Positions 32,231 to 39,720 of a stretch of 41,224 nucleotides of DNA are shown here, one piece after another. The stretch's first letter is position 1. Each line of letters begins with the position of its first letter. The stretch covers positions 1 through 41,224 of the forward strand of contig CAMYVT010000013.1 in assembly GCA_947302515.1 (NCBI GenBank), in the 5' to 3' direction. The DNA is from an uncultured Caryophanales bacterium. GTDB lineage: Bacteria; Bacillota_I; Bacilli_A; RF39; UBA660. The notes under the pieces were generated by a model. That model was not told where the DNA came from. It saw nothing but the letters and a program-made list of their open reading frames with translations, and did not search any database. The position numbers were made by a program, and so were the translations under genes.

Positions 32231-33322
32231 ATGAGAGCCCAATTATTGTCGGCATCTAAAATAGTAATAATTACTTTTATTTTCTCTGCCATAATAATGT
32301 TTTTAATGAGAAAAGTTGCTAAGCATGTTAATGCTATGGATGTTCCTAGAAGTGAAGAAGGAAATAGACATATTCATACTAAAGCAACACCAAAATTAGG
32401 AGGAGTTGGAATATTCTTATCATTCTTGTTTGGTTATATGTTGTTTGGAGAACAAAGTGTAAGAATGAATTCTATTCTAATAGGAAGCTTTATTATTATA
32501 TTAGCTTCAATAGTAGATGATATTAATCCCATTAAAGCAAGTCATAAATTAATTGCTCAAATAATAGCAGCTTGCGTAATAGTATTCTATGGAGGAATAT
32601 TACTAGATGTAATCACTGCCTTTGGATATACATTTGATTTTGGAATATTATCTTATCCAATTACAATATTCTTTATAGTAGCATGTACTAATGTAATCAA
32701 TTTAATAGATGGATTAGATGGATTAAGTGGTGGTATCTGTACAATATTCTATGTAACTATAGCAATCATAGGAGCCTTTCAAGGAAGATTTGGTAGTTTA
32801 GTAATGATTATTACTTTAATAATGTTAGGATCAACTTTAGGATTCTTACTACATAATTTTCATCCGGCAAAAATATTTGCAGGAGATGGAGCAACATTTA
32901 TGGGATTTATTATTTCAATAATTACATTACTAGAATTCAAAGGACCAGCATTAATTTCATTCTTTGCTCCAATAGCTATTTTAGCAATACCTATCTTAGA
33001 TACATTATTTGCAATAATTAGAAGATTATTAAAAGGACAACCACCATTCCAAGCAGATAAACAACATCTACACCATCAATTACTTGGAATGAATTTCTCA
33101 CATGTTGCAACAGTATTAATTATTTATGGAATAAACATCTTATTTGCAACAGCAACACTAGTATTTATGTTAGTAGATCAAAAGGCAGGAGAAATAATGT
33201 TTATAATAATCTTTATACTAGTACTATGGTTTGTATTCCATACAACTATAATATCTGATAAGAGTCCACAAATAATGAAAAAGATTGAATCTAAATTTAA
33301 ATTAAAAAAGAGTACAAAATAG
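32231..33322 (+). CDS. Undecaprenyl-phosphate GlcNAc-1-phosphate transferase, TagO/WecA family
   Basis: 363-aa polytopic membrane enzyme (about ten hydrophobic helices) that starts wall-polymer synthesis by moving GlcNAc-1-P to undecaprenyl phosphate. Family motifs: RHIHTKATPKLGGVGIF near residues 46-62, SIVDDINPIKASHKL near 95-110, NVINLIDGLDGLSGG near 155-169, and FAGDGATFMGF near 216-226. QADKQHLHHQLLG carries the His-rich cytoplasmic loop typical of TagO/WecA rather than MraY. With mbl it links shape control and teichoic-acid-like polymer synthesis. Its last codons form the left arm of the terminator. Confidence 0.93.
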   Translation: MRAQLLSASKIVIITFIFSAIIMFLMRKVAKHVNAMDVPRSEEGNRHIHTKATPKLGGVGIFLSFLFGYMLFGEQSVRMNSILIGSFIIILASIVDDINPIKASHKLIAQIIAACVIVFYGGILLDVITAFGYTFDFGILSYPITIFFIVACTNVINLIDGLDGLSGGICTIFYVTIAIIGAFQGRFGSLVMIITLIMLGSTLGFLLHNFHPAKIFAGDGATFMGFIISIITLLEFKGPALISFFAPIAILAIPILDTLFAIIRRLLKGQPPFQADKQHLHHQLLGMNFSHVATVLIIYGINILFATATLVFMLVDQKAGEIMFIIIFILVLWFVFHTTIISDKSPQIMKKIESKFKLKKSTK

Positions 33323-33334
33323 TACTCTTTTTAT
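33305..33334 (+). terminator. Terminator overlapping tagO-like 3' end
   Basis: AAAAAGAGTAC (33305-33315) pairs with GTACTCTTTTT (33322-33332). Confidence 0.88.
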
Positions 33335-33362
33335 TAACATAAAAATTTATTAATGGTATAAT
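33334..33362 (+). promoter_or_regulatory. Promoter of hpf
   Basis: TTAACA (33334-33339), 17-bp spacer, extended -10 TGGTATAAT (TATAAT 33357-33362). Confidence 0.8.
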
Positions 33363-33385
33363 ATAAGTACGAAGGAGGAGATTTA

Positions 33386-33919
33386 ATGGAAATTAAAATT
33401 CGCGGTGAAAAACTAAAAATTACAGATTCTATGCACGATTATGCAATTGAAAAACTAGGAAAGTTAGATAAATACCTAGAAGATAGTAGTAATATTTATG
33501 CAAACGTCATAGTAAAAGTAAAGGGACACGAAGTAAAAGTAGAAATTACAATCCCATTAAAATCATTTATTCTAAGATCGGAGGAAACACAAGAAGACTT
33601 CTATGCTGCAATTGATAAAACAATTGATAAGTTAGAAAGACAAGTAAGAAAGCAAAAGACTAGATTAATGTCTAAGCAAGTAAAACCTAGCTATGATTTT
33701 AACTTTGAAAGTATAGAGTTAGACAAAGAAGAAAAAGAAACAAATAAAGTAGTAAAAAGAAAAACAATTGAAGTAAAACCAATGAATGAAGAAGAGGCAA
33801 TACTTCAAATGGAATTAATTGGACATGAATTCTTCATGTATAAAGATAGTGAAACAAACGCCCCATGCGTTATCTATAAAAGAAAAGACGGAAACTATGG
33901 AGTAATTGAATCAGAATAA
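33386..33919 (+). CDS. hpf: Long ribosome hibernation promoting factor
   Basis: 177-aa HPF-long protein that dimerises 70S ribosomes into inactive 100S particles in stationary phase. The N-terminal S30AE domain (residues 1-100) has MEIKIRGEKLKITDSMHDY and EETQEDFYAAIDKTIDKLERQVRK. The C-terminal dimerisation domain (about 120-175) has KPMNEEEAILQMELIGHEFFMY and DGNYGVIE. Its position immediately before secA is the conserved Bacilli order. SD AAGGAGGAG. Confidence 0.97.
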   Translation: MEIKIRGEKLKITDSMHDYAIEKLGKLDKYLEDSSNIYANVIVKVKGHEVKVEITIPLKSFILRSEETQEDFYAAIDKTIDKLERQVRKQKTRLMSKQVKPSYDFNFESIELDKEEKETNKVVKRKTIEVKPMNEEEAILQMELIGHEFFMYKDSETNAPCVIYKRKDGNYGVIESE

Positions 33920-33931
33920 GAAATAAATGAT

Positions 33932-33968
33932 AAAGAGAGAAATATCTTTTATTTCTCTCTTTTTTTTG
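33932..33968 (+). terminator. Terminator after hpf
   Basis: AAAGAGAGAAAT (33932-33943) pairs with ATTTCTCTCTTT (33951-33962), followed by a T-run. Confidence 0.9.
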
Positions 33969-33975
33969 ATAAAAT
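33967..33975 (+). promoter_or_regulatory. Extended -10 of secA
   Basis: TGATAAAAT (-10 TAAAAT at 33970-33975), abutting the hpf T-run; the -35 is weak. Confidence 0.55.
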
Positions 33976-33999
33976 ACATATTTGAAGGAGTTGATAATC

Positions 34000-36492
34000 T
34001 TGAATATTTTAAAGAAATTGTTTGACCATGATTATAAAGAATTAAGAAGATTTGATAAAATTGCTCAAGAAGTCATGGCTTTAGATGAAGAATATTCAAA
34101 ATTGACTGATACAGAACTACAAGGAAAAACAGAAGAGTTCCGTGAGAGATTAAGAAATGGGGAAACTTTAGAAGATATATTAGTAGAAGCATTTGCTACA
34201 GCAAGAGAAGCAGCATTTCGTGTAATAGGTGAAAAACACTTCTATGTACAGATATTAGGTGCTTTAGCAATCCATTATGGTAATATTGCTGAAATGAAAA
34301 CAGGTGAAGGAAAAACTTTAACAGCGGTTCTACCAGCATATTTAAATGCATTATCTGGAGAAGGAGTACATATTATTACAGTTAATGAATACCTAGCTGG
34401 ACGTGATGCTGAATGGATGGGTGGAATACATAGATTCTTAGGTTTAACTGTAGGAGTAAATAAAAGAGAATTAACACCAGCAGAAAAACAAGAAGCATAT
34501 AATTGTGATATTTTATATTCTACAAATAACGAAGTTGGATTTGACTACCTAAGAGATAATATGGTAGTAAGAAAAGAAGACAGAGTTCAAAGACCATTAA
34601 ATTTTGCTATTATCGATGAGGTAGACTCAGTATTAATAGATGAAGCCCGTACACCATTGATTATTTCTGGTGGAGAAATGCAGAATCAAAACTTATATAT
34701 AAGTGCTGATAGATATGCAAAAAGTTTAAAGAAAGAAGACGACTTTATCTTTGATGAAAAAACTAATAGTGTTAATTTAACAGAGTCTGGAGCAGATAAA
34801 GCAGAAAGAACATTCAAAGTAGATAATCTTTATGATGTTAATAATACAACATTATTACATTTTATTAATCAAGCATTACGTGCAAACTATGCTATGAGAA
34901 GAGATGTGGATTATGTTGTACAAGAAGGTGAAGTAGTAATTGTAGACCAATTTACTGGACGTTTAATGAAAGGTAGAGCATATTCTGATGGATTGCATCA
35001 AGCTATTGAAGCAAAAGAAGGCGTACAAATAAATGAAGAAACAAAAACAATGGCAACAATTACTTTCCAGAACTTGTTCAGAATGTATAAAAAACTATCA
35101 GGTATGACTGGTACTGCTAAAACGGAAGAAGAAGAATTCCGTGAAATTTATAACATGTATGTTATAGTAATTCCAACTAATAGACCAGTTATTCGTATCG
35201 ATGAAGCAGATTTAGTATATGCTACAAAAGAAGCAAAATATAAAGCAATAATTAATGTGGTTAAAATGAAATATGAGATGGGACAACCAGTCTTAATAGG
35301 TACAATTGCTATTGAAACATCAGAACTTATTAGTAATTTATTAACTCAAGCAAAAATACCACATGAAGTATTAAATGCTAAGAATCATGAAAGAGAAGCA
35401 GAAATAATTTCTAAGATTGGTTTAGGTAAATCAGTAACAATAGCTACCAATATGGCAGGTCGTGGAACCGATATTAAGCTATCAGATGAAGTAAAAGCAT
35501 TAGGTGGTTTATGTGTAATTGGTACTGAACGACATGAATCACGTCGTATCGATAATCAGTTACGTGGACGTTCAGGACGTCAAGGAGATCCAGGATATAC
35601 TCAATTCTTTGTATCAATGAAAGATGATTTAATGGTAAGATTTGGATCGGATAGAATTGGTACAATGATGGAAAATATGGGTCTAGGAGATCAGGCTATT
35701 AGAAGTAAAGCCTTCACAAGAAGTGTAGAACAAGCTCAAAAACGTGTTGAAGGAAATAACTATGATATTCGTAAAAGTTTATTACAATATGATGATGTAA
35801 TGAATAATCAAAGAGAAATTATATATGAAAAGAGAAATAGAATACTAGAAAATGAATCAATTCATGAAATGGTTTTATCAACATTTAGACATCATATAGA
35901 AGATTTAGTAAAATCACATCTAGTCCCAGAAGGATTATTAAGTAAAGATGATTATGATGAAATAGTTGAATTTGCAAATGAAAACTTACTAAAGAAAGAT
36001 ATCAAAGTAAAAGATATAGTAGATAAGGATGCAAATGAAATAATAGATATAATTGCTAAAAAAGTAATTGATGAATATGAAGCTAAATTAAAAGATATTC
36101 CAGAAGTAGTATCAAATGAATTTGAAAAAGTAATCACTCTTCAAGTATTAGATAACTACTGGACAGAACATATTAATACTATGTCACATCTAAGAGAAGG
36201 TATTCACTTAAGAGGATATGCTCAAGAAGATCCATTAAGAGCTTATACAATAGAAGGTTTTGATATGTTTGATTCAATGTTACAAAAGATTGATAAAGAT
36301 GTATCAATATTCTTAATAAAAGCAGAAATAAGACAAAATGTAGAAAGAAAACCTAGAGCAAAGAAATTACTAACAAATGATAATGATGATACACCAGTAA
36401 AGAAAACACCTATCAAAAAACAAAAGATAGGTAGAAATGATCCATGTCCATGTGGAAGTGGTAAGAAATATAAACAATGCCACGGAAAGTAG
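34000..36492 (+). CDS. secA: Preprotein translocase ATPase SecA
   Basis: 830-aa motor of the Sec export pathway. Walker A MKTGEGKTLTA is at residues 99-109, IDEVDSVLIDEARTPLIISG near 206-225, and the second NBD has TNMAGRGTDIKL and LRGRSGRQGDPG. The C-terminal SEC-C zinc motif CPCGSGKKYKQCHG is intact. Three TTG codons are possible; TTG 34000 gives MNILKKLFDHD and lies 9 nt after GAAGGAG, so it is preferred over TTG 33982 and 33991. prfB, its usual neighbour, does not follow; a mobile element does. Confidence 0.98.
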   Translation: MNILKKLFDHDYKELRRFDKIAQEVMALDEEYSKLTDTELQGKTEEFRERLRNGETLEDILVEAFATAREAAFRVIGEKHFYVQILGALAIHYGNIAEMKTGEGKTLTAVLPAYLNALSGEGVHIITVNEYLAGRDAEWMGGIHRFLGLTVGVNKRELTPAEKQEAYNCDILYSTNNEVGFDYLRDNMVVRKEDRVQRPLNFAIIDEVDSVLIDEARTPLIISGGEMQNQNLYISADRYAKSLKKEDDFIFDEKTNSVNLTESGADKAERTFKVDNLYDVNNTTLLHFINQALRANYAMRRDVDYVVQEGEVVIVDQFTGRLMKGRAYSDGLHQAIEAKEGVQINEETKTMATITFQNLFRMYKKLSGMTGTAKTEEEEFREIYNMYVIVIPTNRPVIRIDEADLVYATKEAKYKAIINVVKMKYEMGQPVLIGTIAIETSELISNLLTQAKIPHEVLNAKNHEREAEIISKIGLGKSVTIATNMAGRGTDIKLSDEVKALGGLCVIGTERHESRRIDNQLRGRSGRQGDPGYTQFFVSMKDDLMVRFGSDRIGTMMENMGLGDQAIRSKAFTRSVEQAQKRVEGNNYDIRKSLLQYDDVMNNQREIIYEKRNRILENESIHEMVLSTFRHHIEDLVKSHLVPEGLLSKDDYDEIVEFANENLLKKDIKVKDIVDKDANEIIDIIAKKVIDEYEAKLKDIPEVVSNEFEKVITLQVLDNYWTEHINTMSHLREGIHLRGYAQEDPLRAYTIEGFDMFDSMLQKIDKDVSIFLIKAEIRQNVERKPRAKKLLTNDNDDTPVKKTPIKKQKIGRNDPCPCGSGKKYKQCHGK

Positions 36493-36493
36493 C

Positions 36494-36674
36494 ATAAAAT
36501 AAGGGTTTGCGAGTGATAATGTTCGCAAAATCCACTACTTAAAATGGTAAATGTTCGCAAAAAGTTCGCATAAAAAATATTTTGAGATTATTCAATCTTT
36601 AAAAAACCTTATAAAATAAGGGAAAAATAGATATTTAAGCCATGCGAACAAATTGGTTAAAATGTTCACATAAA
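36494..36674. repeat. Repeat-rich candidate attachment region after secA
   Basis: The gap 36493-36736 has no gene. ATGTTCGCAAAA occurs at 36519-36530 and 36551-36562. Related units follow: AGTTCGCATAAA (36563-36574), inverted ATGCGAACA (36642-36650) and ATGTTCACATAAA (36662-36674). ATAAAATAAGGG is repeated at 36494-36505 and 36611-36622. This resembles recombinase/Xis arm sites around an att core. Confidence 0.6.
36506..36529. other. Inverted repeat, candidate recombination core
   Basis: TTTGCGA (36506-36512) and TCGCAAA (36523-36529) form a perfect 7-bp inverted repeat around a 10-bp spacer, 13 nt after the secA stop. Geometry is compatible with a tyrosine-recombinase core site; the role is inference. 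Confidence 0.4.
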
Positions 36675-36704
36675 GAACAGGCATATTGTTGTCTGTTCTT
36701 TTTT
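36672..36704 (+). terminator. Terminator/attenuator before int1
   Basis: AAAGAACAG (36672-36680) pairs with CTGTTCTTT (36693-36701) followed by Ts, 33 nt before int1. Confidence 0.75.
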
Positions 36705-36736
36705 CGTCCTTAGCAAAGAAAAGGAGTGAGAACATT

Positions 36737-38050
36737 ATGGCCGATGTAAGAGTCATGAAAAGAGGAAAGGTATATCAATACCAATTTGAAATAGCACCAG
36801 TTGATGGAAAAAGAAAGTATATTAATAAGAGTGGATTTAAAACCAAAAAAGAAGCGTTTGATGAAGGAGTAAAGGCTTATAATGAATATGAATATTCAGG
36901 AAAGAAAGTAAATGTTAAAGATATGTCATATTCTGATTATTTAGATTATTGGGTAGATAACTATGCAAAACTTAATTTAAGATATTCAACTATCATGTCA
37001 TATTGTAATATTATTAAGAATCATATTAAGCCAAGAATAGGTCATTATAGACTATCACAATTAGATACAAGAATGCTTCAAGAGATGATGAACAGTATTT
37101 ATGTACAAAATTCCTTCTCTAAATGCTTTATAGCAAGTATTTTAAAAGTATTAAAAGGATCACTTAAATATGCTTGTTATACATTAAATTATATTAATTC
37201 AGATCCAGCTGAAAATGTACATGCACCTAGATATGAAACAATAGATAAAGATCCAGCTCATATTTTTACACAAGAAGAAGTGGAAAGAATTTTAGAAAGA
37301 TTTAGAGAATCCCATTCAATTTATTATTCATTATTAACTGCATATTATACTGGATTAAGAGTATCAGAAGTATATGGATTAACTTGGGATTGTGTTGATT
37401 TTGAAAATAAGACAATTACAATCAATAAGAATATAATTAAAAAGAATCAATTAGGGTTACCAAAAAGAAAAAATATTACCAAAGGACATTCTACAACAGT
37501 TTGGTATTATGGAAATTGTAAGAATTCTCAAAGTCAAAGAACAATATCCATAGGAGATAGACTTGTAGAAGCTCTAAAAGAATATAAAAAAGAGCAAGAA
37601 GAGAATAGAAAATTTTATGGAGATAGTTATTTATTACATTATGAAAAGAGAGTAATAAATGAGTTTACTAATAAGCCAGAAATAAAAATAATAGATGCTA
37701 AAGCTGAATTAGAAGTAGGATTACCAGAAGCAAAGTTAGTTTTTATTAAAGAAAATGGTCAATTTTTAGGAACTGACACACCAAAATATGCATTTAAAGT
37801 GATTCATTATGAATTAGGAATCAATTCTAGATTTCATGATTTCAGAGATACGCATGCTACTAGGTTAATCGAAAGTGGAGCAGATATTAAAGCAGTATCT
37901 AAAAGATTAGGTCATTCAACTATTGATACAACATATAATATTTATGTTAGAGTAACTGAAAAAATGCAAAATGATACAGTAGAAAAGTTTGAGGATTATG
38001 CAAAAGATATGGTTATCCCCAAAACTGTGGATAAACCTTATTTTGATTAA
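36737..38050 (+). CDS. Tyrosine recombinase/integrase 1 (Tn916-like architecture)
   Basis: 437-aa site-specific recombinase. Residues 1-55 form the arm-type DNA-binding domain (MADVRVMKRGKVYQYQFEIA), about 62-160 the SAM-like core-binding domain (SYSDYLDYWVDNY), and about 175-420 the catalytic domain. Catalytic residues: R208 (TGLRVSEV), H367 and R370 (FHDFRDTHAT), H393 (LGHSTIDTT) and nucleophile Y403 (NIYVRV). All core residues look intact, so it may be active. The open frame extends upstream, but AAGGAGTGAG fixes ATG 36737. No excisionase gene sits beside it. Its 5' end is nearly identical in DNA to int2. A DnaA-box pair lies in its last codons. Confidence 0.95.
   Translation: MADVRVMKRGKVYQYQFEIAPVDGKRKYINKSGFKTKKEAFDEGVKAYNEYEYSGKKVNVKDMSYSDYLDYWVDNYAKLNLRYSTIMSYCNIIKNHIKPRIGHYRLSQLDTRMLQEMMNSIYVQNSFSKCFIASILKVLKGSLKYACYTLNYINSDPAENVHAPRYETIDKDPAHIFTQEEVERILERFRESHSIYYSLLTAYYTGLRVSEVYGLTWDCVDFENKTITINKNIIKKNQLGLPKRKNITKGHSTTVWYYGNCKNSQSQRTISIGDRLVEALKEYKKEQEENRKFYGDSYLLHYEKRVINEFTNKPEIKIIDAKAELEVGLPEAKLVFIKENGQFLGTDTPKYAFKVIHYELGINSRFHDFRDTHATRLIESGADIKAVSKRLGHSTIDTTYNIYVRVTEKMQNDTVEKFEDYAKDMVIPKTVDKPYFD
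36747..36798 (+). repeat. 52-bp perfect direct repeat, copy 1 (int1 5' end)
   Basis: Every base matches 39723-39774; register relative to the two ATGs is identical (starting 10 nt after A of ATG). A second match of 19 bp follows at 36821-36839. Confidence 0.95.
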
Positions 38051-38054
38051 TCAC

Positions 38055-38082
38055 TTGATTTTTAGAAAAAAAGTGTTATTAT
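38055..38082 (+). promoter_or_regulatory. Promoter of the leader-peptide unit
   Basis: TTGATT (38055-38060), 16-bp spacer, extended -10 TGTTATTAT (TATTAT 38077-38082). Confidence 0.6.
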
Positions 38083-38115
38083 AAAAGACAATTAATTAAT
38101 TGGAGCTGATGTCTA

Positions 38116-38193
38116 ATGAGAAATAAAGCACTTTTAATTTATACACGAAAACAATTTAGTTTATTAATTAATGTAATCAAAGAGGGAAACTGA
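38116..38193 (+). CDS. Putative 25-aa leader peptide
   Basis: A short reading frame beginning MRNKALLIYTRKQF and ending IKEGN. TGGAG lies about 10 nt before ATG and a promoter lies upstream. Its final codons form the left arm of a strong terminator hairpin, so ribosome position on this frame could decide read-through into the gene at 38236. No database family is known to me; existence as a translated peptide is inference. Confidence 0.55.
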   Translation: MRNKALLIYTRKQFSLLINVIKEGN

Positions 38194-38219
38194 CTATAAA
38201 GTCTTTTTCCCTCTTTTTT
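38179..38219 (+). terminator. Terminator/attenuator overlapping the leader ORF
   Basis: AAAGAGGGAAA (38179-38189) pairs with TTTCCCTCTTT (38206-38216), with an inner GACT/AGTC stem and ATAA loop; run of six Ts at 38214-38219. It sits only 16 nt before the next start codon. Confidence 0.85.
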
Positions 38220-38235
38220 GTTGGGAGGGTTTGGA

Positions 38236-38847
38236 ATGATAGTAAAAAATAATGAAGGAAAATTAGATATAACATTATTAGAAGTACAAAGACCATTATC
38301 AGAAGCAATAATAAAAGAATATAATCATAAAGAGGTAGTGAAAGACATTCACAACATATTTGTGCAATTACAAGATAATTTTTTTGAACAAGCAGTATAC
38401 CAAGAATATTTAAAATATACAATTACAGAAGATTTGGAATTTGTTATAGTTGAAGATCCTTCATTGAAAATTAAAAATATCAACGAAAATAATCTTAAAC
38501 TAGGAAGTGAAATATCTTTTAAAAGATTTACTAAAAAAGATTATAAAAAATCTATAGACTTATGTGAGCATTTATTAATGAGAGTAAGAGATTCATTTTA
38601 TAATTTAGATGAGATAGAAAAATATGTTATCAAAAACTTTGAATATGATAAACCAAAACCACTAACAGATGAAATAATAATATTTGAAACTAAAATACAT
38701 AAAGATAAATACTATAGATCAAAGAAAAGCGCTTATATAAAAATGGCTTTGCAATTAGGACTTATGGATGAAATAAAAATGGATACTATTTTAGTATCAG
38801 AACTAAAAAAATACATTAGTAAGAACATTGTAACGATTGAAAATTAA
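38236..38847 (+). CDS. Protein of unknown function behind attenuator
   Basis: 203 aa, not recognised. No signal peptide, TM segment or Cys-rich motif; it is charged and predicted largely helical. The N-terminal half includes ITLLEVQRPLSEAIIKEYNHKEVV and the C-terminal half a Lys/Tyr-rich stretch (IHKDKYYRSKKSAYIKMALQ). GGGAGGG lies 6 nt before ATG 38236; the TTG at 38218 is inside the T-run and is rejected. A terminator follows, so it forms a single-gene unit governed by the upstream leader. It is likely accessory cargo or a control gene of the element. Confidence 0.75.
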   Translation: MIVKNNEGKLDITLLEVQRPLSEAIIKEYNHKEVVKDIHNIFVQLQDNFFEQAVYQEYLKYTITEDLEFVIVEDPSLKIKNINENNLKLGSEISFKRFTKKDYKKSIDLCEHLLMRVRDSFYNLDEIEKYVIKNFEYDKPKPLTDEIIIFETKIHKDKYYRSKKSAYIKMALQLGLMDEIKMDTILVSELKKYISKNIVTIEN

Positions 38848-38874
38848 TCCGGAGTTTTTTCGGAGTAAATATAG

Positions 38875-38906
38875 AACTCTACAAGACAATTTGTAGAGTT
38901 TTTTCG
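38875..38906 (+). terminator. Terminator after the unknown gene
   Basis: AACTCTACAA (38875-38884) pairs with TTGTAGAGTT (38891-38900), loop GACAAT, T-run. Confidence 0.9.
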
Positions 38907-38940
38907 CATGGTTTAAATAAACAATCTTATAGATAATGGT

Positions 38941-38988
38941 AGTGAACAAAGGCCTTAGTTCAAATCTAAAGAAAAGGAAGTGAACTAA
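38941..38988 (+). promoter_or_regulatory. Alternative hairpins/operator before the wHTH gene
   Basis: TTAGTTCA (38955-38962) can pair perfectly with TGAACTAA (38981-38988), putting the SD GGAAG in the loop, or its GTTCA part can pair with upstream TGAAC (38943-38947). AGTGAAC is directly repeated (38941-38947, 38979-38985). Either an RNA switch or a protein operator is possible. Confidence 0.5.
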
Positions 38989-38989
38989 A

Positions 38990-39481
38990 ATGAATGATGA
39001 ATATATAAGAATATTCGCAATCATGCCTAGTGAAATCTATAAGACAAAAGATTTAACTAGCGAAGAAAAATTAATAGCAGAGAGAATAACAGCTCTTTGC
39101 AAAAAGGAGGGATATGCTTGGATAAGTAATAAGTCACTAGCTGATATGTATGGAATAAGAGTTGATACGGTTTCAAAACATATAAAGCATTTAATTGAAT
39201 ATGGATACATTAAATGTATATATGGGAAGAACGGTAATGGTAATAAAAAAAGAACCATATATTTATCCAATAACATATGGGATAATGAAGCAATAGTTAA
39301 TTGTTTAGATAATCAATCTAATATAGGTTATTCTTCCAAATATAATAATAAATATAATAATAAAAAAGAATATGAAGATAATACTCCTGATTGGATTAAA
39401 CATCCTGAAATGTGTAAATCAGAAGAACCTACACCAGAAGAACTTGCCGAAATGGAAGCATTATTAGCGGAGTTTAAATAA
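38990..39481 (+). CDS. Winged-helix protein, replication-initiator/regulator type
   Basis: 163-aa protein. Residues about 5-95 form a winged helix-turn-helix (LTSEEKLIAERITALCKKEG, SNKSLADMYGIRVDTVSKHI) like the N-terminal domain of plasmid and ICE Rep or HTH_36 proteins. Residues about 105-130 are Asn/Tyr/Lys-rich with a KYNN repeat, and the acidic tail is TPEELAEMEALLAEFK. It is too short for a full Rep, so a regulator is also possible. The stop overlaps the next start (TAATG). Confidence 0.75.
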   Translation: MNDEYIRIFAIMPSEIYKTKDLTSEEKLIAERITALCKKEGYAWISNKSLADMYGIRVDTVSKHIKHLIEYGYIKCIYGKNGNGNKKRTIYLSNNIWDNEAIVNCLDNQSNIGYSSKYNNKYNNKKEYEDNTPDWIKHPEMCKSEEPTPEELAEMEALLAEFK

Positions 39482-39720
39482 TGGAAGATAGATTAATATA
39501 TACAGTTCAGGAAGTAGCTAGTATTCTTCATTCTAGCCCAAATTATATTTATGAATTAATTAGAAAAGGATATTTACCAGCTATTAAATTAGGAAGCTTA
39601 AAAGTTCTAAAAACCACTTTAGAAAGATTCTTAATTCAAAATGAAGGAAAAGATTTATCAGATATTAATAATATAAAGAAGTTAGTTACTAATATCGAAA
39701 TAGAGGTACAAAATGGCTGA
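39481..39720 (+). CDS. Excisionase-like MerR-type HTH protein
   Basis: 79-aa protein of the Xis/HTH_17 group: YTVQEVASILHSSPNYIYELIRKGYLPAIKLG gives a compact winged HTH at residues 6-37. Such proteins bend DNA at att sites and bias integrases toward excision. It overlaps the wHTH gene by 1 nt and int2 by 8 nt, the usual xis-int arrangement. It most likely serves int2; whether it also serves int1 is unknown. Confidence 0.85.
   Translation: MEDRLIYTVQEVASILHSSPNYIYELIRKGYLPAIKLGSLKVLKTTLERFLIQNEGKDLSDINNIKKLVTNIEIEVQNG

Noticed and set aside
38850..38866. CGGAGTTTTTTCGGAG as a terminator
   Set aside because: CGGAG is a direct, not inverted, repeat; the real terminator is at 38875-38906.
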